Assembly (NCBI RefSeq): GCF_004293625.1
Contig: NZ_CP033040.1
Coordinates: 2,743,001 to 2,807,000 of the forward strand
DNA length: 64,000 nucleotides
Origin: Thiomicrorhabdus indica
Lineage (GTDB): Bacteria; Pseudomonadota; Gammaproteobacteria; Thiomicrospirales; Thiomicrospiraceae
Reading direction: 5' to 3'
Below, one piece after another: positions 1 to 6,937 of this stretch. The number at the start of each line of letters is the position of its first letter. Position 1 is the stretch's first letter. The notes beneath the pieces were generated by a model. The model saw only the letters and a program-made list of their open reading frames with translations, had not been told where the DNA came from and did not search any database. The position numbers were made by a program, and so were the translations under genes.

Positions 1-775
1 GCAAAATGTCGTACCCTTTTTGGGTATGTTGTTTCATAATTTCAAATTCTTCTTCAGTCAACTTTCCAGGCTTGAGTAAAATTTCATCTGGTGTTGTGAT
101 TTTGCCAACATCATGCAGTGGTGCACATTTGGAAATAATCGCAATTTGGTTTTCCGTAATGCCTAATTCTGGATAATCTTTTGAAGCCTGTTTAGCGAGA
201 GCCTGTATGTAGAGTTGCGTGCGTTTGATGTGATACCCAGTCTCTTCATCACGAAACTCAGCTAAAGAGACCATTACCGACAAGGTTGCCTCTTGCAATT
301 GAACGGCATCTAACAACGTTTGCTCAAGTTTGAATTCCAAAGCGGAGTTTTCCGAGCGTAAAAAAGCTTGATAATCTTCCAAATGAAGCTGAGTTGAAAT
401 GCGAGATAGCAGAACTTCGGGGTTAATAGGCTTAGTAATAAAATCATTGCCACCTACACCTAATGCCATCTTTTCATCTTCAGGAGTGTTTTTTGCCGTA
501 ATAAAAATAATAGGTAAAAATTCTGTATGAGGTTGGCTGCGAAGAATCCGACAAACCTCAAACCCATCCATACCGGGCATCATCACATCAAGCAAAACCA
601 TGTGGATGTCTTTCGCTTGCTCAGAGGTTTGTAACAACTGTAATGCTTTCTCTCCACTATTAACTAATTTCACTCGGTAGCGTTCTTTAAGACATTCATT
701 GAGCAACATCAAATTCGCGGGCGTGTCATCGACACATAAGATAGTTTTCTTGAATTTGGAATGTGATTCGCTCAT
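1..775 (-). CDS. Response regulator with HD-GYP domain (3' end outside window)
   Basis: The gene reads leftward from an ATG at 775 and runs off the left edge, so about 258 residues are visible. The start translates as MSESHSKFKKTILCVDDTP, a receiver domain with the acidic pair near residue 16 and a phosphoacceptor Asp in the LLDVMMPGMDG motif. A linker helix follows, then the start of an HD domain with the metal-binding HDVGK motif (APLHDVGKITTPDEIL). This layout is that of RpfG-type cyclic-di-GMP phosphodiesterases. The GYP motif would lie beyond the window, so the HD-GYP assignment rests on the overall arrangement. It is probably cytoplasmic and lowers c-di-GMP, opposing the GGDEF protein encoded nearby. 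Confidence 0.85.
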   Translation of the reverse strand, partial: MSESHSKFKKTILCVDDTPANLMLLNECLKERYRVKLVNSGEKALQLLQTSEQAKDIHMVLLDVMMPGMDGFEVCRILRSQPHTEFLPIIFITAKNTPEDEKMALGVGGNDFITKPINPEVLLSRISTQLHLEDYQAFLRSENSALEFKLEQTLLDAVQLQEATLSVMVSLAEFRDEETGYHIKRTQLYIQALAKQASKDYPELGITENQIAIISKCAPLHDVGKITTPDEILLKPGKLTEEEFEIMKQHTQKGYDIL

Positions 776-875
776 AACAATTAAACCTACCGATTTTAGA
801 GGAATAAGTAATAGTGCCCAAGTGTATCTTGTCTAACAAGGGTGGTAAAGAATTTTACTCATTTCGAAAGAATTA

Positions 876-885
876 ACCGGCCGGT
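876..885. repeat. ACCGGCCGGT palindrome, intergenic
   Basis: Perfect copy of the over-represented decamer, between the HD-GYP and SRAP-like genes. Confidence 0.9.
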
Positions 886-1185
886 AGGGACATTGAACTT
901 ATCTTCTCTAATTAAAAACATTAATGGTTAGACTTTCTAAAAATGCCTATTTGATTGAGCAGTTTGTATCCCAATTAGTTGAAAACCATAAACACCTACT
1001 TTGATCAACTAAACGATAACTTTTTATGCCCAGTACGATCCGAATATTCAAAACATTCAACAGCTCACGGAAACCACTAAGTATCGTTTTTCATTGATCC
1101 CAAAAGAGACCTACGCCACAGCGTTGCAAAAGATGCATGTCCTGAATTCTCACTGTCAGAGCTTTTTTGTTTTTGTCGAAAAAAC

Positions 1186-1191
1186 TATAAT
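1186..1191 (+). promoter_or_regulatory. Possible -10 element for the SRAP-like gene
   Basis: A perfect TATAAT lies 34 bp upstream of the start at 1225. The upstream sequence is T-rich but has no clear TTGACA at the right distance, so this is a weak promoter call. Confidence 0.35.
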
Positions 1192-1224
1192 TCTCAGAAA
1201 ATTTTAGTGCTAAAGGGATAACCA

Positions 1225-1719
1225 ATGTGTGGAGGAGTGGAATATCAATGGAATGATCAGGCAATGCGTATCTATTTCCCGACCCCCAATGCACAGTTAC
1301 CAGTCATTCGAAAAGATGGTCAATTAGAACTCGTGACCTGGGGTCGACGTACTGAGGAAAACACCCCAGAAGCAGAGGGCTTTCCCGTCAATGGCTGGGT
1401 TCGGTATGAAAGCTACCTAAACCCTCAATCTTCTTGGCGCAACTTTCGTCATAAAGAGGTAAAAATTGCCGTTCCACATTTTATGGAAAAAGATCAAAAT
1501 GGGAAGTCCCACTGGTTTAGTTTGCAGTCCAATGAGTATATTCGCGGGCTATTGCTCATTATAGAGAATCGCTGGCGAGTCTATGTTATGACATCGGAAC
1601 CGCCAGAAGAGGCAACACCTTACCTTCAAGAACAAAGCTTTCATGATGACTTATTCGGAGCGATTCCTACCCGGCCGGTTGAAATCCATCATCGCTGGCC
1701 AATGACTGGAAAACTCTAA
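1225..1719 (+). CDS. Compact SRAP/HMCES-like (YedK-type) protein
   Basis: This 164-residue protein begins MCGG, so after methionine removal Cys2 would be the N-terminal residue, as in SRAP proteins (HMCES, YedK) that crosslink to abasic sites in single-stranded DNA. Other segments can be laid on that fold: PVIRKDGQLELVTWG near residues 27-41, GWVRYES like the conserved Asn-Ala-Arg-x-Glu region, and AVPHFMEKD like the segment carrying the catalytic Glu. The usual His-Arg-Met-Pro motif is not evident, and the protein is shorter than the typical 220 or so residues. The AAGGGA at about 1214-1219 supports the start. Membership is inferred from pattern only; it may be a divergent relative with another role. 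Confidence 0.5.
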   Translation: MCGGVEYQWNDQAMRIYFPTPNAQLPVIRKDGQLELVTWGRRTEENTPEAEGFPVNGWVRYESYLNPQSSWRNFRHKEVKIAVPHFMEKDQNGKSHWFSLQSNEYIRGLLLIIENRWRVYVMTSEPPEEATPYLQEQSFHDDLFGAIPTRPVEIHHRWPMTGKL

Positions 1720-1743
1720 GAACTGGTATCAAGCCTAGCCTTC

Positions 1744-3129
1744 TCAGCTTTTAACGGCGGGATACCATACATCTAAATTAAAATTTTTGACCGCCATGTC
1801 GAATAGCGTATGAATCGAAGTCGCCTGTTTTGCAAAGGCCTCTGTCACTTCGGCTGGCATCACAAAACCTTGCACATCAAATTGTTCCATCATTGACCAA
1901 TCTAAGGCCCAAGGGGTTTCTAATTCGCAAATCAACACCAACCCCATTTGATTGAATGTATTTAATTTATCAAGGCCTTGATTTGTGAGAACCTCCCATT
2001 CACTTTGCGATAGCATTACCGCCATATTTTCAGATGGATTTGACAAGATACTTGCCGAAAACTCTTCTGAATTCAACAAATCTGCATTCAAGCGCAACAC
2101 CACTTGATCTTCTTTACCGGCCGGTAATTGATCTAAATAAAATTGTGCGCTGTCCCATAACCATTGGCCGACTGCACGCTTGGGAATACAGTCAGTTTCC
2201 AGCAATGCCTTCAAAGCATCTTTTTCAGCCGAATGATCTGCTCTCACCTCAAGCAGCGACGAAGTTTGATTTTCCCAAACCTGAGAAGTCACCTTAAATC
2301 CAGTCAAATCCATATCTTCAGGTAAATGGTCTTCTTCTTTCACCTTATTAGGTAGCTGTTGATAGAAAAACGCCTGTTTTTTTCCTAAAGCTTTTGAGTG
2401 ATACAGCGCCTGATCGGCATAATTAATCAAATCGTTCGCAAATTTAGCGTCATCTGGATAAAGCGCAATACCAATACTGGTCGAAATTCGAATATCCTGA
2501 TTATCAATCCAGTAAGCACGACTCACCTCAGAAATAATTCGATTGCAGACCACTTTTAAATTTTCAATATGCGTTTCTGGAACAATAATGCAAAACTCAT
2601 CACCTCCTAAACGGCTGATAAAGTCTTCTTCGCGAACAGCAGACTGCAAACGCGCACTCACCAATTGCAATAGCTCGTCACCCACTTGATGCGAGCAGGT
2701 ATCATTAACGGCTTTAAATCCATCTAAATCCAAGAACAGTAACGCAAATTCTTCTTGCTTGGAATCCAAAATCGTTTCATGAAGTTTATGCTGAAAATGT
2801 GCTCGGTTTGGCAAATGCGTTAAAGCATCAAAATGCGCTTGACGATAATGCGACTGTGATCGCTGCTGTACAACATGATTAATATAGCTTTGAGTATCAT
2901 GACTGAATGCTGAAATAGCAAGTTCTTCGGACCGAACCTCATCAGACTGGCGGCGTTTAAAACTTAAATCCGCCGAACTTTTCTGCAAGCGTTCTTCATT
3001 CAGACAGTTTTTAACATTCATCGCATCAGGACATAACTCAATCAGACGATTAAGGTTGTAAAGATTACCTGTCACTGGTGGAGCAACTTGAATCACATCT
3101 GGAAAATCTAACACTTCTAATGCTGACAT
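1744..3129 (-). CDS. GGDEF diguanylate cyclase with degenerate EAL-like C-terminus
   Basis: The protein has 461 residues from the ATG at 3129, which has GAGGGAAAG upstream; a TTG at 3210 would add 27 residues. The N-terminal 90 or so residues are unrecognised. The central GGDEF domain carries DALTHLPNRAHFQ, LDLDGFKAVND and an intact RLGGDEF, and an REED motif five residues before GGDEF matches the inhibitory I-site. It should therefore make c-di-GMP and be feedback inhibited. The last 170 or so residues have the rhythm of an EAL domain (RAVGQWLWDSAQFYLDQL, VVLRLNADLLNSEEF) but lack an EAL motif and metal-binding residues. No membrane segment is seen, so it is probably cytoplasmic. It contains one ACCGGCCGGT copy. 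Confidence 0.85.
   Translation of the reverse strand: MSALEVLDFPDVIQVAPPVTGNLYNLNRLIELCPDAMNVKNCLNEERLQKSSADLSFKRRQSDEVRSEELAISAFSHDTQSYINHVVQQRSQSHYRQAHFDALTHLPNRAHFQHKLHETILDSKQEEFALLFLDLDGFKAVNDTCSHQVGDELLQLVSARLQSAVREEDFISRLGGDEFCIIVPETHIENLKVVCNRIISEVSRAYWIDNQDIRISTSIGIALYPDDAKFANDLINYADQALYHSKALGKKQAFFYQQLPNKVKEEDHLPEDMDLTGFKVTSQVWENQTSSLLEVRADHSAEKDALKALLETDCIPKRAVGQWLWDSAQFYLDQLPAGKEDQVVLRLNADLLNSEEFSASILSNPSENMAVMLSQSEWEVLTNQGLDKLNTFNQMGLVLICELETPWALDWSMMEQFDVQGFVMPAEVTEAFAKQATSIHTLFDMAVKNFNLDVWYPAVKS
2116..2125. repeat. ACCGGCCGGT palindrome in the GGDEF gene
   Basis: Perfect copy, encoding Leu-Pro-Ala-Gly in the degenerate C-terminal part of the GGDEF protein. Confidence 0.9.
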
Positions 3130-3332
3130 AACTTTCCCTCTTGGGGTCTGACTACAAAGAAGATTCGTTTTCATTCTTTGCAGTTTTTCTAATCTTTGTC
3201 GATTCAGCAACGCGACTTCTTATTTCTTAAGCCTTATAATATTGGGCTTATTTTCCACTTCTGGGAAAGTTTGGCTTGATTTGCGTTCTCGCCAGATCAA
3301 CACTATAGAAACTACCAAGCAAAGGAGATGCC

Positions 3333-4523
3333 ATGTCGAGCATTGGTACACCATTTTCCCCTACCGCAACCCGTGTTTTATTGTGTGGCTCAGGCGAGCT
3401 GGGAAAAGAGGTTGTTATTGAACTACAACGTCTTGGCGTCGAAGTCATCGCAGTTGATGCCTACGAAAACGCGCCAGCCATGCAAGTTGCGGATCGCTCA
3501 CATGTCGTTTCCATGCTAGATGGAGACGCACTTCGTGCAGTGATTGAGAAGGAACAACCACATTATATTGTTCCAGAAGTCGAAGCCATTGCCACTGATA
3601 CGCTTGCTGCATTGGAATCAGAAGGCTTTACTGTCATCCCAACCGCACGCGCCACGCAATTAACAATGAACCGCGAAGGGATTCGGCGCCTAGCCGCAGA
3701 AGAGCTTGACTTACCGACATCTAGCTACGAGTTCGCAGACAATTTAGAAGATTTCACCTCAGCCATCGAACGAATCGGTATGCCGTGCGTTGTTAAGCCA
3801 ATTATGAGCTCCTCCGGTAAAGGCCAAAGCATTGTTAAATCGAGAGATGACATTGAAAACTCTTGGAATTATGCACAAGAAGGCGGCCGAGCAGGAAAAG
3901 GCCGAGTCATTATTGAAGGCTTTGTCGATTTTGACTATGAAATCACCTTACTCACCGTTCGACATAAAGATGGCATTAGCTTCTGTGCGCCAATTGGACA
4001 CTATCAAGAAGACGGTGATTATCGAAAATCATGGCAACCTCATCCAATGAGTGACATTGCACTTAAAACTGCGCAGGATACAGCGGTAAAAATTACCGAT
4101 GCGCTTTGTGGAGAAACCGGTAGAGGTTTATTCGGCGTAGAGCTATTTGTCAAAGGTGATCATGTCTATTTCAGCGAAGTCTCACCTCGTCCTCATGACA
4201 CAGGATTGGTCACGTTAATCTCGCAAGATTTATCAGAATTTGCATTACATGTGCGGGCAATTTTAGGCTTAAGCATCCCTAATATCACTCAACATGGCCC
4301 AAGTGCATCAAGTGTCATTTTACCGACAGGCACCTCAAACCAGATGAATTTCGGTAATTTAGACCAGGCACTCAGCGAACCGGACACTCAAATCCGCCTA
4401 TTTGGCAAACCGAGCATTAGTGGCCGTCGCCGCATGGGCGTTGCGCTTGCTCGCGGCAGTTCTATTGATGACGCCATTGAAAAGGCTCAGAGAGCTTCGC
4501 GTGCTGTTAAAGTAGAACTGTAA
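3333..4523 (+). CDS. purT: Formate-dependent phosphoribosylglycinamide formyltransferase (GAR transformylase 2)
   Basis: PurT is an ATP-grasp enzyme that uses formate and ATP to formylate GAR, the third step of purine synthesis, without needing formyl-tetrahydrofolate. The 396-residue length matches the family. Visible features are the N-terminal Rossmann segment [19 protein letters not shown], the ATP-grasp region [16 protein letters not shown], and the metal-binding end [25 protein letters not shown]. An AAGGAG at 3322-3327 supports the ATG at 3333. It appears to be a single-gene unit. A formate-using enzyme fits an organism that makes formate from methylamine-derived formaldehyde (frmA and frmB at 32-34 kb), though that link is an inference. 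Confidence 0.96.
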   Translation: MSSIGTPFSPTATRVLLCGSGELGKEVVIELQRLGVEVIAVDAYENAPAMQVADRSHVVSMLDGDALRAVIEKEQPHYIVPEVEAIATDTLAALESEGFTVIPTARATQLTMNREGIRRLAAEELDLPTSSYEFADNLEDFTSAIERIGMPCVVKPIMSSSGKGQSIVKSRDDIENSWNYAQEGGRAGKGRVIIEGFVDFDYEITLLTVRHKDGISFCAPIGHYQEDGDYRKSWQPHPMSDIALKTAQDTAVKITDALCGETGRGLFGVELFVKGDHVYFSEVSPRPHDTGLVTLISQDLSEFALHVRAILGLSIPNITQHGPSASSVILPTGTSNQMNFGNLDQALSEPDTQIRLFGKPSISGRRRMGVALARGSSIDDAIEKAQRASRAVKVEL

Positions 4524-4544
4524 ACGTCCTTTAGGATAAAACAT

Positions 4545-4554
4545 ACCGGCCGGT
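4545..4554. repeat. ACCGGCCGGT palindrome, downstream of purT
   Basis: Perfect intergenic copy, 22 bp after the purT stop codon. Confidence 0.9.
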
Positions 4555-4610
4555 AATTAGCCTGAAATAGAGGCTTATAACTCAAATAATAGAGCACTAC
4601 CTTTGCCGGT

Positions 4611-4651
4611 CTTGCCGCCTTTAAATCCCTACAAAAATTATGGGCGGCAAG
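4611..4651. repeat. Inverted repeat downstream of purT
   Basis: Perfect 9-bp arms CTTGCCGCC and GGCGGCAAG flank a 23-bp A/T-rich loop. There is no T-run after it, so it is a hairpin of unknown role rather than a classic terminator. Confidence 0.5.
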
Positions 4652-4902
4652 AAATTGCCGCATAAGGTATCGGCACACATTCTAAAACCTTTAGTTTTTC
4701 CATAAATTCCAGTTTCTTTTACACCGACCTCCACTTAAACCGCCTACAAATCACTTGCTCTTAGAAGATTCGTGCAAGCTCCAATCCAATCAACTAACTC
4801 AATTTGGCACACTTGGTGCTGTACGGCAGTTAATACAGAACTTTAGCTGTTTTCTTCAGACTGAAGTCACTAGTAACCTTCTTAAGTTTGCATCAGTGAA
4901 AA

Positions 4903-4920
4903 CACTCTCAATTTAGAGTG
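4903..4920. repeat. Short hairpin upstream of the fliS-like gene
   Basis: CACTCT and AGAGTG flank a 6-bp loop; outer TGAA/TTCA pairs could extend the stem past small mismatches. It lies about 120 bp before the start of the fliS-like gene. Confidence 0.45.
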
Positions 4921-5040
4921 ATTCATTCTTGCCAAGAGGGCCGCTAAACACACAAGGGAATTCGAGAGCGTTATCCACACAAGAAATCATTAAGTCATTT
5001 CGTTCTCACGATAATTCACAAGGGATATAAGGAGTCAACT

Positions 5041-5469
5041 ATGACACTGAATAATACTACGCCTGAAGAAGTCAAAGCACCGCTATTGGCAGACTATCAG
5101 CGCAATATGGAAGCTGAACAGCACCTAAAAGATAATCCAAAGCAAACAGTACTACTTTTGCTTCAAGGTGCCGTTGATAAAGGTAACTTAGCGAAAGTTT
5201 GTCACAAAAGCCAAGCTTGGGTAGAAAAAGGGTTTCACCTTGGACGTATGACAACCATCTTGGATGCCTTGCGTGACCGCCTTCACTTTACTCAAGATAC
5301 GCCTCTTGCTTATGACTTAGAAGAGCTATATCGTTATTCGGATCAATGCATTCAAGAAGCCGTAACAGAAAAAGATTTGACTTATCTGAATGGCGCAATT
5401 GATGTCATGACAGAACTGCGAAACGCTTGGTTAGAGATGCTTGTTCAAACAGGTGAAGTAGAAGAATAA
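5041..5469 (+). CDS. FliS-like protein (flagellin export chaperone family), isolated
   Basis: The 142-residue, helix-rich protein matches the pattern of FliS, which binds the flagellin C-terminus in the cytoplasm and prevents early polymerisation. Matching segments are QTVLLLLQGAVDKGNLAKVC, HLGRMTTILDALRDRLHF, AYDLEELYRYSDQCIQEAV and GAIDVMTELRNAWLEML, the last resembling the LRDAW-like C-terminal FliS signature. No flagellar gene lies next to it, whereas fliS usually sits beside fliD and fliC. It may be a paralogue with another partner. A strong terminator at 5500-5530 ends the transcript. Confidence 0.65.
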   Translation: MTLNNTTPEEVKAPLLADYQRNMEAEQHLKDNPKQTVLLLLQGAVDKGNLAKVCHKSQAWVEKGFHLGRMTTILDALRDRLHFTQDTPLAYDLEELYRYSDQCIQEAVTEKDLTYLNGAIDVMTELRNAWLEMLVQTGEVEE

Positions 5470-5499
5470 GCCTTTCTCTTTTCCAAAACATTCTACTCA

Positions 5500-5530
5500 A
5501 GCCAGAAAACTTAAGTTTTCTGGCTTTTTT
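5500..5530 (+). terminator. Rho-independent terminator after the fliS-like gene
   Basis: A perfect 26-bp palindrome, with AGCCAGAAAACTT as one arm, is followed by a run of T residues. Confidence 0.85.
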
Positions 5531-5623
5531 GTTTTGAATCGTAAAAAGTTTCCTTATTATGAAAACAGTCTGTCAAAAAACTTTCTTAATCAACTAACCC
5601 AATGGTTTTAAAAGTTTTTTTGT

Positions 5624-5629
5624 TATAAT
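5624..5629 (+). promoter_or_regulatory. Possible -10 element for rpoH
   Basis: TATAAT lies about 120 bp before the rpoH start in a T-rich stretch. No good -35 hexamer is visible at 16-18 bp, so the call is tentative. Confidence 0.35.
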
Positions 5630-5747
5630 AAAGGGCTATTGCGAACTTTTCTCAAAAGTTTTATATTTAAAGTATAGGCAGAATCTAATATGATTAAAGG
5701 TTCTGAAATTTTACAAACTCGTTTTTAAATTCTTTGTGGAGTTGAAT

Positions 5748-6677
5748 ATGTCTGCTGTCATTACTGCAAACAATCAAAGCTTGATGGAAACATCAAACAG
5801 CTTGGTGCCAAGCGACTCGGCAAAAAATACTTTGCCTGAGGTCGCGATTAACACGCAACAGCTATCGCCTGGGCAAAATTTAGAAACTTACTTGCGAACA
5901 GTTCAAACGATTCATCAATTGAACGCTCAAGAAGAAAAAACGCTTGCTGAACGTTTGTACTATCAAAAAGATTTGGAAGCTGCTCGTCAGTTAATTTTAT
6001 CTTCGCTACGCTATGTAGTGCCAATTGCACGCACCTACAAAGGCTACGGCTTACCACTAGGTGACATTATCCAAGAAGGAAATGTCGGCCTCATGAAAGC
6101 GGTCAAACGCTTTAACCCAGAAGAAAATGTTCGTCTAATGACGTTTGCAGTTCACTGGATCCGTGCTGAAATCAATGAATACGTAATTCGCAATTGGCGT
6201 ATTGTCAAAACAGCGACCACTAAAGCACAACGCAAATTATTCTTTAAACTACGTAGCACCAAAAAGTCCTTGGAATGGTTTGGTGACAAAGATGCCAGCA
6301 AAGTCGCCGATGAACTTGGGGTAACAACTAAAGACGTACTGGAAATGGAATCTCGCCTATACGGCAAAGACATCTCAGTAGATTTACCCGAAGATGATGA
6401 TAATCAAAACACCACCTTTCCGGTTTTGGTCAGCCAAGAAGCAGATCCAGCATTGCAATTGGAACAGCAAAACTATGCCGACTACCAACTTGGTAAAATG
6501 CAGAATGCATTGGCAACACTCGATGAGCGTAGTCGAGATATATTACAAAAACGCTGGTTAACCGATGATAAAATCGGGTTGAAAGAACTCTCAGAAGAAT
6601 ACGGTGTTTCAATGGAACGTATTCGCCAAATTGAAAAACAAGCGATGAACAAACTCAAAACACAGATGATGACTTAA
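5748..6677 (+). CDS. rpoH: RNA polymerase sigma-32 (heat-shock) factor
   Basis: The 309-residue sigma-70-family protein has the expected order: region 1.2 (LETYLRTVQTIHQLNAQEEK), regions 2.1-2.4 (YGLPLGDIIQEGNVGLMKAVKRFNPE, then MTFAVHWIRAEINEYVIRNW), the RpoH box region QRKLFFKLRSTKKSL, and region 4.2 with YGVSMERIRQIEKQAMNKL. The RpoH box separates it from RpoD and RpoS. The ATG at 5748 is preferred over the one at 5736 because GGAG lies at 5738-5741. It is monocistronic and is followed by a terminator. Confidence 0.96.
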   Translation: MSAVITANNQSLMETSNSLVPSDSAKNTLPEVAINTQQLSPGQNLETYLRTVQTIHQLNAQEEKTLAERLYYQKDLEAARQLILSSLRYVVPIARTYKGYGLPLGDIIQEGNVGLMKAVKRFNPEENVRLMTFAVHWIRAEINEYVIRNWRIVKTATTKAQRKLFFKLRSTKKSLEWFGDKDASKVADELGVTTKDVLEMESRLYGKDISVDLPEDDDNQNTTFPVLVSQEADPALQLEQQNYADYQLGKMQNALATLDERSRDILQKRWLTDDKIGLKELSEEYGVSMERIRQIEKQAMNKLKTQMMT

Positions 6678-6680
6678 ATT

Positions 6681-6708
6681 AAACCCGCTTTCACTGCGGG
6701 TTTTTTAT
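6681..6708 (+). terminator. Rho-independent terminator after rpoH
   Basis: AAACCCGC and GCGGGTTT form the stem, followed directly by a T-run. Confidence 0.88.
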
Positions 6709-6733
6709 TGTCTAAATAACTCAATCAAGCCTT

Positions 6734-6766
6734 CCTATTCAAACCCTATACAAAACCTATACAGAA
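6734..6766. promoter_or_regulatory. Three tandem 11-bp repeats upstream of ovoA
   Basis: The octamers CCTATTCA, CCTATACA and CCTATACA start at 6734, 6745 and 6756, exactly 11 bp apart, so they would lie on one face of the helix. They sit about 170 bp before ovoA. They look like an operator array for an unknown regulator. Confidence 0.5.
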
Positions 6767-6937
6767 CTGTGTTAAAATTTTCCTATTAAAATTCTAATGA
6801 ATCGCGAGAATGTTTTTCAAAAAACACCAAGTACACATAAATTCAAAATAGAACACCCACTGGATAACCATATTTTTTGAAAACCACTCTGGCAAAGACA
6901 TAAAACCTAAGCAAAACGACTTCCATAGGATTGGTAC

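Larger units (their letters stand above)
776..1224. other. Intergenic region, 449 bp, no gene seen
   Basis: This stretch separates the divergent HD-GYP and SRAP-like genes. It contains one copy of the ACCGGCCGGT palindrome (876-885) and a TATAAT hexamer at 1186-1191 upstream of the SRAP-like gene. No convincing open reading frame, RNA gene or strong terminator was found. Confidence 0.6.
4524..5040. other. Intergenic region, 517 bp, with two hairpins and a DnaA-box match
   Basis: No gene was recognised. It holds a decamer palindrome (4545-4554), a 9-bp inverted repeat CTTGCCGCC/GGCGGCAAG (4611-4651), a hairpin CACTCT/AGAGTG (4903-4920) and the nonamer TTATCCACA at 4971-4979. It lies between purT and the fliS-like gene, which has AAGGAG just before its start. 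Confidence 0.6.
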
